Source: Peromyscus leucopus
Lineage: Eukaryota > Chordata > Mammalia > Rodentia > Cricetidae
DNA: 64,000 nt
NCBI RefSeq assembly: GCF_004664715.2
Contig: NC_051063.1
Span: 112,578,829-112,642,828, forward strand
Reading direction: 5' to 3'
The position numbers were made by a program, and so were the translations under genes. Shown in pieces: positions 1 through 11,936 of this stretch. The notes beneath the pieces were generated by a model. It was not told the origin of the DNA. It worked only from the letters and a program-made list of their open reading frames with translations, and did no database searches. Numbering within the stretch: the stretch's first letter is position 1; every line of letters begins with the position of its first letter.

Positions 1-293
1 CCATTCGTTACAAGAGCAGGCTAATGGAAGGAGAGCTTCTTTCTTATTTATAGCTCTGTGCTTATAATTTAAATTGTAACACCATGTTGAGGTTCTGTTA
101 CACAACTGAGGGTCCCTAATTAGTTGTTTTCTTCTCTTCAACACAACAGACTTCTCAACAACTGCTGATAAGAGTTATACATACATTCCCATTCTGAACC
201 CCCTGGAGTCCAAGAAGCTCCTTCTCTGTCAACAGTGATAGCAAGGAGAGTAGCCAGCACATCCCAACAGCTCTCTTTAAAGTACAACGTTAA

Positions 294-445
294 GATTGGG
301 TATGGTGTGCATGCCTTTAATCCTTCTACTCTGGATGCAGAGGTAGGCATATCTCGGTGAGATAGGGGCCAACCTTGTCTACGTAGTGAGCTACAGGCTA
401 GCCAGGGCTATGTAGTGAGACTTTCTCTTGGAATAAACAGATAAA
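294..445 (+). repeat. B1 SINE, diverged
   Basis: Recognised by GCATGCCTTTAATCC near the 5' end, then GCAGAGGTAGGC, and a 3' end with GCCAGGGCTA and GTGAGACT before an A-rich tail. Well diverged from a young B1. Confidence 0.75.
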
Positions 446-513
446 ACAATAAAAATTTAAACAAAACATTAGGTCAAACCATATGAGACCTTGACAAGTT
501 CTATATACTTCAA

Positions 514-515
<2 letters not shown>

Positions 516-567
<52 letters not shown>
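516..567. repeat. (TA)n microsatellite
   Basis: Uninterrupted alternating T and A, about 26 units. The Ile-Tyr ORF read through it is an artefact. Confidence 0.97.
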
Positions 568-569
<2 letters not shown>

Positions 570-1600
570 CAACTGTTAGGAAGTAAATCAGAGAAGAAAG
601 TGACCAATGAGAAGTTGACAAGAAGGGACTTTCCCTTGGTCCAATGTCTTCCAAGGTATTCACAGACTAAATCATAAATAAGTTTGGAGGCATCCTGATC
701 TAGGCAATCTTGAATCTCAGGCACGCCCTATTGCCCCAACACACAAGTCTCAGATCAAAGATAACCATCTCCAGCCTTGCGTCCAACATGCCCCAGCAGG
801 CTGCAGATATGTCCCTGCTCTTGGCCCAACAGGTTTACTGCTAATGAGGAATCTGGCTCTGCTACTCCTCCCTGGCTCCGAGAGCAGTGGGAGCAGATGG
901 AGAAGCCTTGGGAGCTCGGGGTGATAGAACGCTGAGCTTTTCCATTAAGCTGGCTTGATTTCTATAGCTGCGCGGAAGAAAACGTAAGAGAAACTTGCAT
1001 TCAGGAAATCATCTAAGAATTGATATTAAGCCCCCGAATAGGAACACATTTCCCATTCCTGGCAATACTAGAAGTGTCTAAGAGTGTGTGTAGCTCTTTG
1101 CATACATACTCACTTCTCCTCACTCCTACTTTTATTCCCTGTGCCAACCTTAGTGCTGAAAAAGCCTGACATTTTAAATAGCTACTGGCACTGGAGCTAA
1201 CAAAGCCAAGAAGTGAAAGAAGAGAAGCTTGGGAAATTGAAGTATAATCCCCTTCTATTCCCAAGGAAAGAGAATCCAAGTGAACTAGCTATACTGGAGC
1301 CCCAAGGCTTTCCATTAGATTTTCCTAAGTCATTATTACCTCTCATAAGCAATATAATTAGGCTTTATGGGCCAGGACTGCCACATGGACGCAGGGTATA
1401 TGTAACACTCTGAGGCATGCATTAATTTATAAATTCTTAAATGCCTGGCAAAGCTGATTCTTCTGCAAAAGCTGCTGCTTTCCTTGACACTCCAACCCCA
1501 ATGCCTTTACAAAGTAGGTGGAAGGCACATAATGATAGTATCAGAACTTCCTCTAATCCTGTCTGATCTTTATTTTTTTTTTATTATGCTTTGTTCTATG
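568..1600. other. Intronic sequence, no assigned repeat
   Basis: I see no SINE signature and no credible exon. The largest frames are 88 aa (minus, 1013-1279) and 66 aa (plus, 1213-1413), of unremarkable composition and without flanking splice signals that I would trust. Confidence 0.5.
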
Positions 1601-1870
1601 TGAGGTGCTTGTGTGTATGTACATGTGTGTAGGGGGCTGCAATTACTTGTGCAGATGTGTGTGGAGGCCAGACGCTAATATTAGAATGGTTTATTTAATT
1701 GCTTCTTAATCTTTCATTTGAGACAGGGTCTCTTATTAAACCTGCTCATAATTTCAACTATTCTGGTTGGCCACAAGACCTAGAGACTTGGCTGTCACTT
1801 TCCCTTAGCATGACGAGTTATTGACTTGTGTGTATCACTTTGCTCAGCCTTTATGTGCATAAACACACTA
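1600..1870. repeat. Strongly degraded interspersed repeat, family unsure
   Basis: A T-rich start, GTGTGTATGTACATG, GTGTGGAGGCCAGA, then TTTGAGACAGGGTCTC and GCTCAGCC resemble a decayed B4 or B1-containing element on the minus strand. Too diverged to name by eye. The sequence from here to about 2730 shows nothing assignable. Confidence 0.3.
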
Positions 1871-2732
1871 AGCCATGTTCCCAGCTCCCATGTGGACATT
1901 GCAAGCTTGGGGACAGTAGGTCCCTGGGACCTGGGTCTCAATTCTTTATGGCTCTCCTAAGATTACAGTTAAGAAGCCTCTGAGAGTCAGTAGATGTCTG
2001 ACCAGAAGAGATCTCAGAGACAACCATGTCCTGTTCATGCAGTCTTCAAAAAAAAGCAAACAACTGAGGGCTAGAAATGGAGGCACAGGGTCACATAGCC
2101 CACAGTCACACACTGACCCGTACCAGGAGAAGAAGTAGAATGTGTCTACTGGGGGTCATGACCGGAAATAAGCAAAAGGGAAGTGAGAAGTCAGGCAGCT
2201 GTTAGGACATCCTGTTATTTGACTGGCACTGAAGCAAATGAGTCAAGAACAGAAGAGAATTCTGGGAAATGATAGCACTCCTTATACTGACTATGGAATA
2301 GGTACAGGGTAAGGAGCCAGTGCTAGCCATAATGGATCTAGTGTTTGTGGCACGCTTCTTGATAGTCTAGAAAAATTTCACACAACTTAATGTACTATTG
2401 TCTCATTTAATTCTTATATCAACCTATCAAGTTAATAATAATAAGTGGTGGCTAATATTTATTGAGCATCTGTTACATGGAGAATGCTGAATATTGCTGA
2501 TGAGCATTTTATGAAGTATGTGATTTCTCTTAAACAACATGATTATGAGGTTGATACTGTGGGTATCCATGAGGGAAAGAGGAGAAAGGTAGGACTTAGA
2601 GAATATCTATAGCTCTCCCAAGATCATTGGAGGAAACAAATTAAAACCTAAATTCTCTTATCAAATAATTCAAGTGTTTGGATGCATGACTGTGCTGCCA
2701 TTCAATATGGATTCCTTGAAGATTAATGAGAA

Positions 2733-2989
2733 GGGGCTGGGAATATGGCTCAATGGGTAAAGCCCCTGGACCACAAACATGAGAACCGAGTTCAGATCCC
2801 TAGAACCCACACAAAAGGTAAGCACAGGGGCAAGTGCTTATAACCCAGTCCTGGGCTGGAGAAGGAGATGGGTGGATCCGTGCAGCCCACTGGCCAGCCA
2901 GCCCGGTCCATGAGCTTCAGGATCAGTGAGAGACCCTGTCTCCAAAAATGGTGAGTAAGGAAATGTCACCAAACATCTTCCTCTGGCTT

Positions 2990-2992
<3 letters not shown>
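2733..2992 (+). repeat. B4-type SINE (ID-like head fused to B1-like body)
   Basis: Starts GGGGCTGGGAATATGGCTCA (tRNA-like A-box region), then GAGTTCAGATCC, AACCCAGTCCTGG, GGCCAGCCAGCC and GAGAGACCCTGTCTC. That order is the composite B4 arrangement. The adjoining CA tract is probably its expanded 3' tail. Confidence 0.75.

Positions 2993-3042
<50 letters not shown>
2993..3042. repeat. (CA)n microsatellite at B4 tail
   Basis: Pure CA alternation of about 25 units directly after the B4 element. The 780 bases after it (to 3825) contain no repeat that I recognise. Confidence 0.97.
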
Positions 3043-3044
<2 letters not shown>

Positions 3045-3825
3045 CTACTCTAACAAGGACATGTACCACACATACAACATAAAACGTACACTTTACACAC
3101 ATACACCCAAACAATAGACTTTCATTTTCCTGAAAAATAACCAGAATTGTAGTAAAAATAAGTATTCAATAAAAATAATTTGTCTAATCCATTTATGTTG
3201 CTAGATGAAGTGGGCATTATTATTTGGGCATTAGGAATTATACGTAGACTTGGTTTTGGCTATGGTATTTGTTTTCCATTCTATGTTTTATTACTAAGGT
3301 GCCCTTTTGATACAAAAGGAATTAGGTTTAACACATGAAGTGGAACAAGGGAAAGAGGAAGAGAAGAAGGCAGAGAGTAATGAGGGATGAGAAAAAAGAG
3401 GGAGGAGTGAACAGGCAGGCAGTATTGTCCATATGACCAAAGGAGGCTGAGATATTCACTGCTTCTAGGATCCTATGGGAGACCATGCTGCATTATAATT
3501 TCACCACCACAATTTAAAAATCAGTAGCCCTGGTAACCAAGTCTACTGGTGAAGCCTGGCATTTAGAAATGGGGTGCATGTCCCAGATAAACTCATAAGC
3601 TTTGTTCTTTCCTTTTGAAATCCAAGGCATTATTTACATACACTTGGCAGCAGTGCAGAATCTTTTCATTAAACGAGATTTTTTACATTTCTCTGTGTAT
3701 AAAAATAGAGGTATTTGAATAAGACCACATCTTTTGTTGTCCCTGCTTCTTGGATAAATTATTGGTTAAAAAAGAAAACAGTAAAACCTACTGGACAGCA
3801 CTGAATAATTTAGCTAAAGGATGAT

Positions 3826-4060
3826 GCACGCGCACGCGCGCGTGTGTGTGTATGTGTGTGTGTGAGTGTGTATGCACATATACACCTATATGATGTGTGT
3901 GAGTATTTGTGTATGTTGTGTGTGTATGGTATATATGTGTATTTGTGTATGTGCACCTATATGTGTTTGTATGTGTGCATGTATATTGTGTATAGTTGTA
4001 TCTGTGTATGTGCAAATGTATGTGAGTGTGTTTGTGTGTGAATGTGGGTATGTGTGTAAT
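3826..4060. repeat. CG/TG alternating tract and (TG)n-rich region
   Basis: Begins with GCACGCGCACGCGCGCGTGT (strict purine-pyrimidine alternation) and goes on as imperfect TG/TATG repeats for over 200 bases. The Cys-Val and His-Thr ORFs that overlap it are by-products of the repeat. Confidence 0.9.
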
Positions 4061-4275
4061 ATAAGAGGACAACATTAGGTGTTGGGCTTGTTTTCCACCT
4101 TCTTTGGAACAGAGGTCTCTTCCTGTTCTTTGTTGCACACGCCAGGCTGACTAGCGTGCAGATTCTTGCGCCATGTTGTAGGAGCTGTGGGATGACACTC
4201 ACTTAGTGTGGAGTTCTGAGAACCTGGACTCAGGTCCAAGTGCTGGCAAATGCTTTACTCCTTAGTCACCTCAGC
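4061..4275 (-). repeat. Degraded B4-type SINE
   Basis: On the plus strand its end reads AACCTGGACTCAGGTCC ... GCAAATGCTTTACTCC ... CACCTCAGC, a decayed reverse complement of the ID-like head of B4. The TG tract before it would be its expanded tail. The stretch from here to 5660 holds no repeat that I can name. Confidence 0.5.
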
Positions 4276-5664
4276 TCTACCGTTAGTTCTGAACACCCGG
4301 ACGACACTCCCTTTACTCTCTTCAGCGCCCTGCCCCACAGTGATGACACACTGCACTTTCAGCTGCACTGACAGCCAGTAGCTTGGGACACTCAGCTTTG
4401 CTTCCACTCAGTACCTACCACAGTGATTTCACGGCTCTTCAAAGCCCCTTATTTCAGGTGTTCAGTTCCGAAAACTCCCTTCCCTTAGAGCAATAGGGCA
4501 GTGGAAAGGAGGCACACCTTGTGGAACAGCATGCAGCTATAAGAGCTTTTACATTTTTGATCTTTGCCGCAAGTGTGGAGAAACTTCAACTTAAACACAG
4601 GGAGGGGTCCATTGGGTCTTTATAGAGCACAGGGCCATACTCTTGCAAGGCAAGGCTTTACTGATCTACTCATCCATCCATGGGTCCAGCCAGCCCTTCC
4701 TCCTCCCCAAGGGAAGATAGAGTCAGGTGTTTTCCATACACTCCATCAGGTCTGGGTGTAATCTTGGCTCTCTCATTTGGAAGTTGAGTGATTTAGGGCC
4801 AGCTCCTCAGATTTGAAGCCAAATGTTCTTGTACAAGGAGATCAGTTATACTGTGTCCTTTTTCATTTAACTGGTGAAAATCCAATGAGAACGTGCTCAG
4901 TGTGTGGCCCACACCTGGTAAATAGTGTATTGGGTATGAGAAGAATCAGGCTCTGGGGTGACTCCTGGAAGACTTCTGGTAACTGATGGAACCAAGACCC
5001 CCTCCAGGAGTGTACAAACACAGCTGCCCTTCATGATCCCATGCTTCCCCTTTTGTGAGGCTGCAGTCTACAGAAGAAAACAGTCACGTAACTTTCAGTT
5101 ACGTACACCCAAGAGGAGGGAAGTACTACACGAGTACGAAGGGGTAGGGGTGTGACTTGGGAAAGCTTTGTGGAAGGCATGGTGACTGACATCGAGATTC
5201 ATCCTGGACCTTTTAGACAGAAAGAGAAGGTGGAGGACACAGGACACAGATTAAAGAAAGAGCCTGTGCAAACGACGGGAGAGATGAAAGGGCAGGGTGC
5301 GAGCTCCACACAGGAGGAGCCAAAGGTAGGAAGAGGCTGAATCAAGATGGCTTCTTCACACACTAGGTGTCTAGGAGTTACGGATAAGTTTTGAATAGAC
5401 GGATAAACTCAAGGGTTAAGATGGCTGGAAGTGAATCACACTTGAATGTCTGCCATTTTCACTTGGAAACAGAACATCCCTCCCACCAGGCAGGCTGATC
5501 TGTTTCCATGCCAACCAGTTGCTGAGGCCTGGAATAGGCTGAGTGTAAGGTGGAGAGTGGTGTCAGTGAAGAAGACAGAACAGGGGAAAGGACACAGGAC
5601 GGGTCAAATGATAGAGGAAGGCAGTCAGGCAGCATCTGAATGCATTGCAAACTTGGTCATTGCT

Positions 5665-5694
5665 ACACACAGACAACAGACACACAGACACACA

Positions 5695-5736
<42 letters not shown>
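5665..5736. repeat. (CA)n microsatellite
   Basis: Imperfect CA/CAGA units followed by about 20 pure CA units. It creates the His-Thr run in the overlapping 121-aa ORF, which I do not regard as a gene. Confidence 0.95.
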
Positions 5737-5738
<2 letters not shown>

Positions 5739-6092
5739 GTCCTTTGGAGTTCTGGATATTTTCAAAGAGACCTCATGTAATTCAAGAGCTTTTAGCCACA
5801 TCATTTCATAGTCACTAGAAATCAAATTATGAATGTCAAACCTCTAGTTCCTGAAGAACCTTCACAGCTACTCAACCCTTCTGTATTTTAGCCTTGAACT
5901 AGGAGATTATGTGTTTGCCCAGTGTCAGCCAACTGGAGCAACAAGTTCAAGGTTGTTTTATGACCAAATGTTGTCAGAATTGAGTCCTACTGGGAGCCAG
6001 CCTTGTCAGAGCTGAAGGTTTGCATTAGGCTTCTCATAGAGAACTCTGAGATTTTCTGAACCATTGCCATCTTAAGCAGGAATGAAGAATGA

Positions 6093-6103
6093 GGGGGGGG
6101 GGG
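6093..6103. repeat. G11 homopolymer
   Basis: Eleven consecutive G inside purine-rich sequence. Confidence 0.95.
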
Positions 6104-6448
6104 TAAGGGGAAGAAGGGACAGAATAAGGATTGGTTCTTAACTTGGCTATGCATTAGAACCAGTAGGAAAGCGTCACAAAATGCTGCTGTCTGAAAAGCT
6201 GTCCAGTTCATTCTACCATGTAGCTAACGTGGATACACTGGGATAAAGCAAGAAGACTCATTGGGAAAAACAGGAATGGAGCTTTGCTGGGCCCTTATCA
6301 GGAGAGAAAGCCATTGAGGACTGGAGAAGGCAGGAGAGCAGATAGGGATAGGACTTATTCTGACAGTGGCTCTAGTCTCCGCTATAACAGCATTATCCAA
6401 ATTCAATGTAGGGAGGTGAGGTAGATTTGGACATCCTTGTGTTGTCTC

Positions 6449-6682
6449 TTTAAAAATTTATTTATGACTGTGTGTGTGGGGGTGTGTGTGTGCGCCTGCT
6501 TGCCTCTATACACCAGTGTATGCAGATGTCTACGGAGGCTGGAAGAGGGTGTCAGATCCCCTGGAGCTGATGATACAGGCAGTTGTGAGCCACCCAAGGT
6601 GAGTGCTGGGAACCAAACTCAGGTTCTCTGTAAGACCAAGTACAGCAAATGCTCTTGACTGCTGAGCCAGTTCTTCAGCCCC
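6449..6682 (-). repeat. B3/B2-type SINE
   Basis: Plus-strand view: TTTAAAAATTTATTTATGAC (reverse of the A/T-rich tail), a GTGTGT tract, GGAGGCTGGAAGAGGGTGTC, GTGAGCCACCCAAGGTG, GGGAACCAAACTCAGG and TGCTGAGCCAGTTCTTCAGC. That is a reversed B3/B2 body and tRNA-like head. Confidence 0.85.
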
Positions 6683-7511
6683 ATCTTGTATTTCTGACCA
6701 CCCCACAGGCTCTTCCCCAAATGGACTTATAGCAAGGACTAAATGTTTACTCTTGAGTATCTTGGGTCTGACTTAAAGTGTAACGTACAATATCAATAAT
6801 TGTTCCTAAAATGAACAAAATATTTGAGGTAAACTGTGAAATGAATGCTGGAGGGTTGGATTTTTACAAGATTCTTTTCTTAACACATTTTCAAGATGTC
6901 TCAAGCATGGGGAGCTGCAGAAATCCTTAATGAAACAAACAAAGAAACACACAAGAAAAACAAAAGCAAGTCCATGTCCTCTAGTGAACTTAACAAGTGT
7001 TTTTGGAACTACTGTCAGTTCAGGCATGTGGGAGACCCTGTAAAAAACAGATTGAGACTTCCAGCAGAGGATTAAGTTCTAAAAGCACTGAGTGGCACTT
7101 CTATATTGATCCATGCAGAGTCCAGTATTTTAAGAAGTCCTTATGTCTGCCTTAGTATAATATGGCTGGCTCTGTCGCTTTAAAAAGGATAGCAAGAGCT
7201 ATATTTTGGGTGAGGATGGGGAAGATCACTCAGTACCACACAAACTATTCTCGGCTTGAAATATCCACCCTTTAGATTAAGGGAGTCTCTTATTATTCAA
7301 GATAATATGTTTCTTGAATATTATTCAAGATTCAAGATTAAATGTTTGAGGCAAACGTGAAGTGAATTCTAGAGAGTTCATTTTTGATAAGATGGTTTAT
7401 CATAAGCCGGGCTTATGTCTTATTGAATGTCTTTTCTATAATATCTAGATCATGTGAGTCTACCTCTGTTACATTAATGCTATGGTTTTCTCACGTTAAC
7501 ACAAACTTTAG

Positions 7512-7580
7512 GCCTGGGGGTGTAGCTCAGTGGTAGGGCATTCGCTTTGGAACACTGGGTTTAATGGATCCCAGAAGTGG
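7512..7580 (+). repeat. ID SINE
   Basis: GGCCTGGGGGTGTAGCTCAG, TGGTAGGGCATTCGCTTTGG and a degraded ACTGGGTTTAATGGATCCC match the short tRNA(Ala)-derived ID element, with A-box and B-box-like segments. A dispersed retroposon, not a tRNA gene. Confidence 0.75.
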
Positions 7581-9177
7581 GGGTGGGGGAGGGGGTAGTT
7601 TATGTGATCACTATTCCTGTAATTATTTTTCTATGTTACTGCATTAATTGGGCTAATATTTTACTTGGGTTTCTTATTTTAAGTTTTAAAGAGAGATTGG
7701 ACTGGACTAGACTGTAATTTTCTTTCTTATAATGGTCCCATTAACTTTTGATAACAAGTAACATTAACATTAAATAAAGCCTAGCAAATTTCCTTTGTTA
7801 TGGATTTCTAGTTATGGGTATAAAACACATGGTAATTTACAAAAAGTGTCACGAGCCTGTGACTGTGTATTTACTATTCTCACCTTGTACACAGAGTAGA
7901 GGCTCAGAAGGGAAGAAAGGGATTGCGGAAGAGGAGGAGGCTGGGTAAGGACTGATTTCCATTTTATTATTATTTCGTGGTTATTTTTCTTGAAACAGGT
8001 CATGAACAAGTGCTTCTCCCACTAGTGGCTTACTTCTGCTCCAAACCCCCAGGCTTTGCCTTTTGTTGTTTCCTATCCTATTATGTCCTGCACTATTCAT
8101 GAGTGGCTATGCGACTTGGTATTCTAGAGGGCTTAAGAGTTTAAGAAGTGTGTCTACTTTTCATCTGGAAGAGACACTGCTAAAGATGACCTCCCCCACC
8201 CCCTTGTATCCAGAACCTAAAGACGGCCGCTCTGTGCCTAGCCTTTCAAATCTCCCATTTCCCCTATCCCTTACATACTGTCAGATCTTAGGACAGAGTC
8301 TGTGTTCAGAATGACAATCATTTCATTTTTTTTTTTTTTTGTAATGACCTGTAGCTGGATCCTGGAGGGCACATCTGATTAATCTTTTTATCCCTGAAGG
8401 TATTCTGCATAGCACTTTATAATTTCATAAACAGTCTGATAAAATTTGAATCTATACCCCGTCCACTGCACCCTATCTGCTCTGAATCAAATGGTTTTCT
8501 AGTCCAGCCTTCTGTGCACATCATCCCAGCAAGAGACCTCATAGCTCTTTGCTGAGGATGCACAGTCAAGCCAGGGTGGAAACTCTACACTTCAATTTCC
8601 ACTCAAGGCAGCCTACCTCCATAGTAAGTTATCTGTCTCAGACCATTTTTGAGGAAACCGCAGTTCAGTAACTAGCACAACCCATGGCCAAGCATGTCTG
8701 AAATTACGTATAACTAGGAACATGTAAACCTAAAAATTTAAGGTTAAGAGTAGAAATTCAGAACAGACAAGGCAGTTTATGTCCCTTTCCTCTTTCCTTC
8801 GCTTGTGAATACTGGCACTCATATAGTGCCCTCACCTTGGTTTTATGAACTGAAAAATGGAATTTTTGAGTACAGTGTGGAAGTGGAGGGCTACCGTGGC
8901 AGCTGCTTGAAACAGAAAGTTGGGGGGCGGAGAATTTTTAGAAACATTAGGTACTTTGGGAGTGTCCGTTCAACACACCGTTAAGTAGAAAAACTTTCCT
9001 TGGATCTGCACAGAGAAACCCTACCTTTGGTGAGGGGCCCCCAGTAGATAATAAATTAATTTTCCTAATAACACATAATTATTTTGATGATGGAAAATCC
9101 ATTTGACTTTCAAAAAGCACCACTGGAACGTGTCAGATTATTACAGAGGAAAGGTCTGGCCTTCTCTCTTAGTGAGG
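7581..9177. other. Intronic sequence with little assignable content
   Basis: Apart from a run of T near 8325-8340, I see no SINE or coding signature. The 83-aa frame at 8063-8314 (plus) has no family resemblance. Confidence 0.5.
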
Positions 9178-9596
9178 GCTATTGCTGCTAGGATGAAGTG
9201 CCATTACCACAAGCAAGCTGGGGAGGAGAGGGCAGAGGGCTGATTTGGCTTGCACTTCCACACTGTAGTCCGTCCTCGAAGGAACTCCATCAGGACAGGA
9301 ACATGAAGGCAGGAACTCATGCAGAGGCCATGGGGGCCGGGGGTGGGATGGGTTTGTGCAACTTGCTGGCTTGCTCCCTGTGGTTTGCTCAGCCTTTGTT
9401 ATAGAATCCAGGACCAGCAGCCCAGGGATGGCCTCCCCTACAGTGGGCCAGGCACCTCCAGGTCAATCACAAATTAAGAAAATATCCTGCAGACTTAGCC
9501 TACAGCCCTATCTTATGGAGACATTTTTCTCAATTGAGACTCCCTCCTCTCTGGTGATGCTAATTTGTGTCAGGTTGACATAAAACTAGCCAATCT
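9178..9596 (-). repeat. Rodent mid-repetitive element (about 420 bp), copy 1
   Basis: Plus-strand landmarks: ACCACAAGCAAGCTGGGGAG, CATGCAGAGGCCATGG, ATCCAGGACCAGCAGCCCAG, CAGGTTGACATAAAACTAGC. The same order recurs at 15835-16206. I recognise it as a common rodent interspersed repeat (RMER/URR-like) but cannot name the family with confidence. The small Met-starting frames here are repeat-derived. Confidence 0.7.
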
Positions 9597-9821
9597 TCCA
9601 CTTGCAGAAAAAAAAGGAATTAAATATAAATAGTAAGAAAATTCAAAAGAGCTAGGTTGACCAAGGTGAATCATAAAAAGAAATGCCTCCCAAGGATTTT
9701 CTAACCTTTTAGAACCAAAGGATTCAGAATTAAATAATTAGCCATTACAATGTTTACCTTTAATTCTTCAGCTCTAATATAAGAGTTTGGATATATAAAA
9801 AAGTGTGGAGATTCTCCTTCT

Positions 9822-9823
<2 letters not shown>

Positions 9824-9906
<83 letters not shown>

Positions 9907-9912
9907 TGTGTG
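9824..9912. repeat. (CT)n-(TG)n compound microsatellite
   Basis: About 33 CT units pass directly into about 12 TG units. Confidence 0.97.
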
Positions 9913-9941
9913 GGTCTGGGTCTGGGTCTGGATCTGGGTGT
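9912..9941. repeat. Hexamer mini-array (GGGTCT)n
   Basis: Five six-base units: GGGTCT three times, then GGATCT and GGGTGT, directly abutting the CT/TG tract. Confidence 0.9.
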
Positions 9942-9959
9942 CTGCGGTTGTCGTTTCAA

Positions 9960-10065
9960 CATGGAAGTTCTCAGCTGCTGCTCCAGCACCATGCCTGGCT
10001 TCCTGCTGTCATGTTCCTTCACCATGATGGTCACGGACTTACACCCTGAAACTACCCTGAGTGAC
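9960..10065 (+). repeat. Fragment of rodent mid-repetitive element
   Basis: AGCTGCTGCTCCAGCACCAT, CTTCCTGCTGTCATG, CACCATGATGGTCACGGACT and CCTGAAACTACC resemble an internal part of a common rodent LTR/MaLR-like repeat. The ends are unclear. Confidence 0.5.
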
Positions 10066-10835
10066 TTAGAAAACTTAGAAGCACCAGTTTATAAGTTGGC
10101 CAAGACTCCCCTCATTGCTGAAGTTTATTACGTCATCAGGGTATAGCACCCTGGGAGGGAGGAGTCATCACCAGAAACGGGGGTAACCCAGTAGACATTT
10201 GGCCTCCTGACTCTTTGAATGGAACACTCCAAATTTAACAAATTACGACTACTAGAAACCATCCCAAGAGGGATTATTGAAGAACTCCTAACATCAAACC
10301 CCCAAATGCCAAAGGATGGGTGCATCTCAGCCTGGAGGCCCCTTTCCAGGCTTTATTGGTGGTTCCTATTTATAACAATTATACAATTTATACTACAATG
10401 ATGAGTGCTGCTGACTGATAGCACATGACTAGAATCAGAAACCTGGGCTGAAAATGATTTATTGTTAAAGAATTGCATTGACAAAAATAAGATGCAGGGA
10501 AAGCATTGCATATTGTTTTATAAATGCTATAGGCTCCCTCATTCAGCTTTTCTACCTTGGGGGTGGGGACACATATCTGAGCAAAGTGGGGAGTAGCCCA
10601 TTGTTTTGCATCCTTCCCATTTCCTGTTCCCTTTCATTCTCCTCCATCCAGGCTGGAACAACCCAGATAAACAGTCTCAGGGATCAGGATCTATCCCTGG
10701 ACTTTAGTCTCAGTTCCCCATGATTCCACATTAATGCATCTGCTTTTCAGGAGGAAAGAACATTATCATGTGTCAAGTGCTGTGGACTAGCCTGGTAGGG
10801 GAATAGGGGTGGGGGTGAGGAGAAAGTTTCTTCTG

Positions 10836-10910
10836 AGGCTGGGGTTCAATGGCAGAGAATTGGCCTAGCAAACACCCGCAGCACCACAAAAATAAATAAA
10901 TAAATAAAAC
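10836..10910 (+). repeat. ID SINE
   Basis: GAGGCTGGGGTTCAATGGCA, GAGAATTGGCCTAGCA and CCGCAGCACCACA followed by a (AAAT)n tail. A diverged ID copy. Confidence 0.7.
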
Positions 10911-11751
10911 AAGTTTTTGCTGAGGAGTGGAGATTATGAGTTTGAATAGAGTTTGTTCAAAGATGTTCTAGTCTGACCGTTGGTCTCATATTCCCATATA
11001 GTGATATTCTCACAGTTTTTTTCAGTGTCTGTCATACATAACTCCTTGTCAGTAAGTCAGACAACACCTGCCACAGTAATGTCTGCTAAAGTGGCTGGCC
11101 ATGAAAACTCCAGGGCCACATTCATCAGAAGGACACTCTTGATGGAGGCGACTAATTTTGCCATTTTTCATCCACCTTATAATATTTCAGCACAGCAAAC
11201 TTAAGTTTCTTTTTTTATGCTTATTCTTCTTGGGAGTGGTATAAGACTGCTTTTTAGTCTTCTGAGAACCACCAGGAAGTCTCAACACAAGATGAAGGGT
11301 AGACTCCTTTTGAATGTTGGAGTCAGACAAAGTACAGAATGCTCATCAGTTAATATCAGTCTGTTGATCGGGAGGAATTCCTTCTGGACCCTGGATCTAT
11401 AGCATCTGAGGGCTCAGTCTCAAGAGTAATGGTCTTCCTGTAAGGGTTTTTACGAAAATCTGCATCTTGGCAGGGTTTCACCACAAATGGCAGATCAGAA
11501 AGTGACATGCTTACTTTTTATAGCCTTCTAGTGAATTTTTGAAAGAATCCATGGGCCTTTTTTTTTTTTTTAAATCAAACAGCTACTATCTTACTACTTT
11601 TGAACATTATATGAAACCAAGTAATTTCCTGCCATCATTTATCATTTGCAAATACAATGTCAAAAGAGGAGGTCAGGGAGAATAAAAATTTTCCAGGAAA
11701 GAAAGATATGAAGATTCAGCTAGCAAGGTCTTTATAAATATAAACATAAGT
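10911..11751. other. Intronic sequence, nothing assigned
   Basis: Two short plus-strand frames (74 and 61 aa) carry no recognisable motif, and no splice-flanked block was seen. Confidence 0.5.
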
Positions 11752-11894
11752 TGGGAAGTAGTGGTGTATGCCTTTAATCCCAGGACTCAGGAGGCAGAGG
11801 CAGGCAAAACTCTGTGAGTTTGAGGTCAGCCTGGTCTAAAGAGCTAGTTCCAGGACAGCCAGGGCTACACAGAGAAACCTTGTCTCAAAAAAAC
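11752..11894 (+). repeat. B1 SINE
   Basis: TGGGAAGTAGTGGTGTATGC, CCTTTAATCCCAGGACTC, GAGTTTGAGGTCAGCCTGGT, CAGGGCTACACAGAGAAACC and TTGTCTCAAAA: nearly full-length B1. Confidence 0.92.

Positions 11895-11897
<3 letters not shown>

Positions 11898-11933
<36 letters not shown>
11898..11933. repeat. (TG)n microsatellite at B1 tail
   Basis: About 18 TG units right after the B1 A-tail. Confidence 0.95.

Positions 11934-11936
<3 letters not shown>

Noticed and set aside
3788..4202. His-Thr and Cys-Val rich ORFs as small secreted proteins
   Set aside because: All three frames on both strands are open because the DNA is a TG/CA repeat.
7512..7580. tRNA gene
   Set aside because: A and B-box-like segments come from an ID SINE; it lacks a foldable cloverleaf and a terminator at the right distance.
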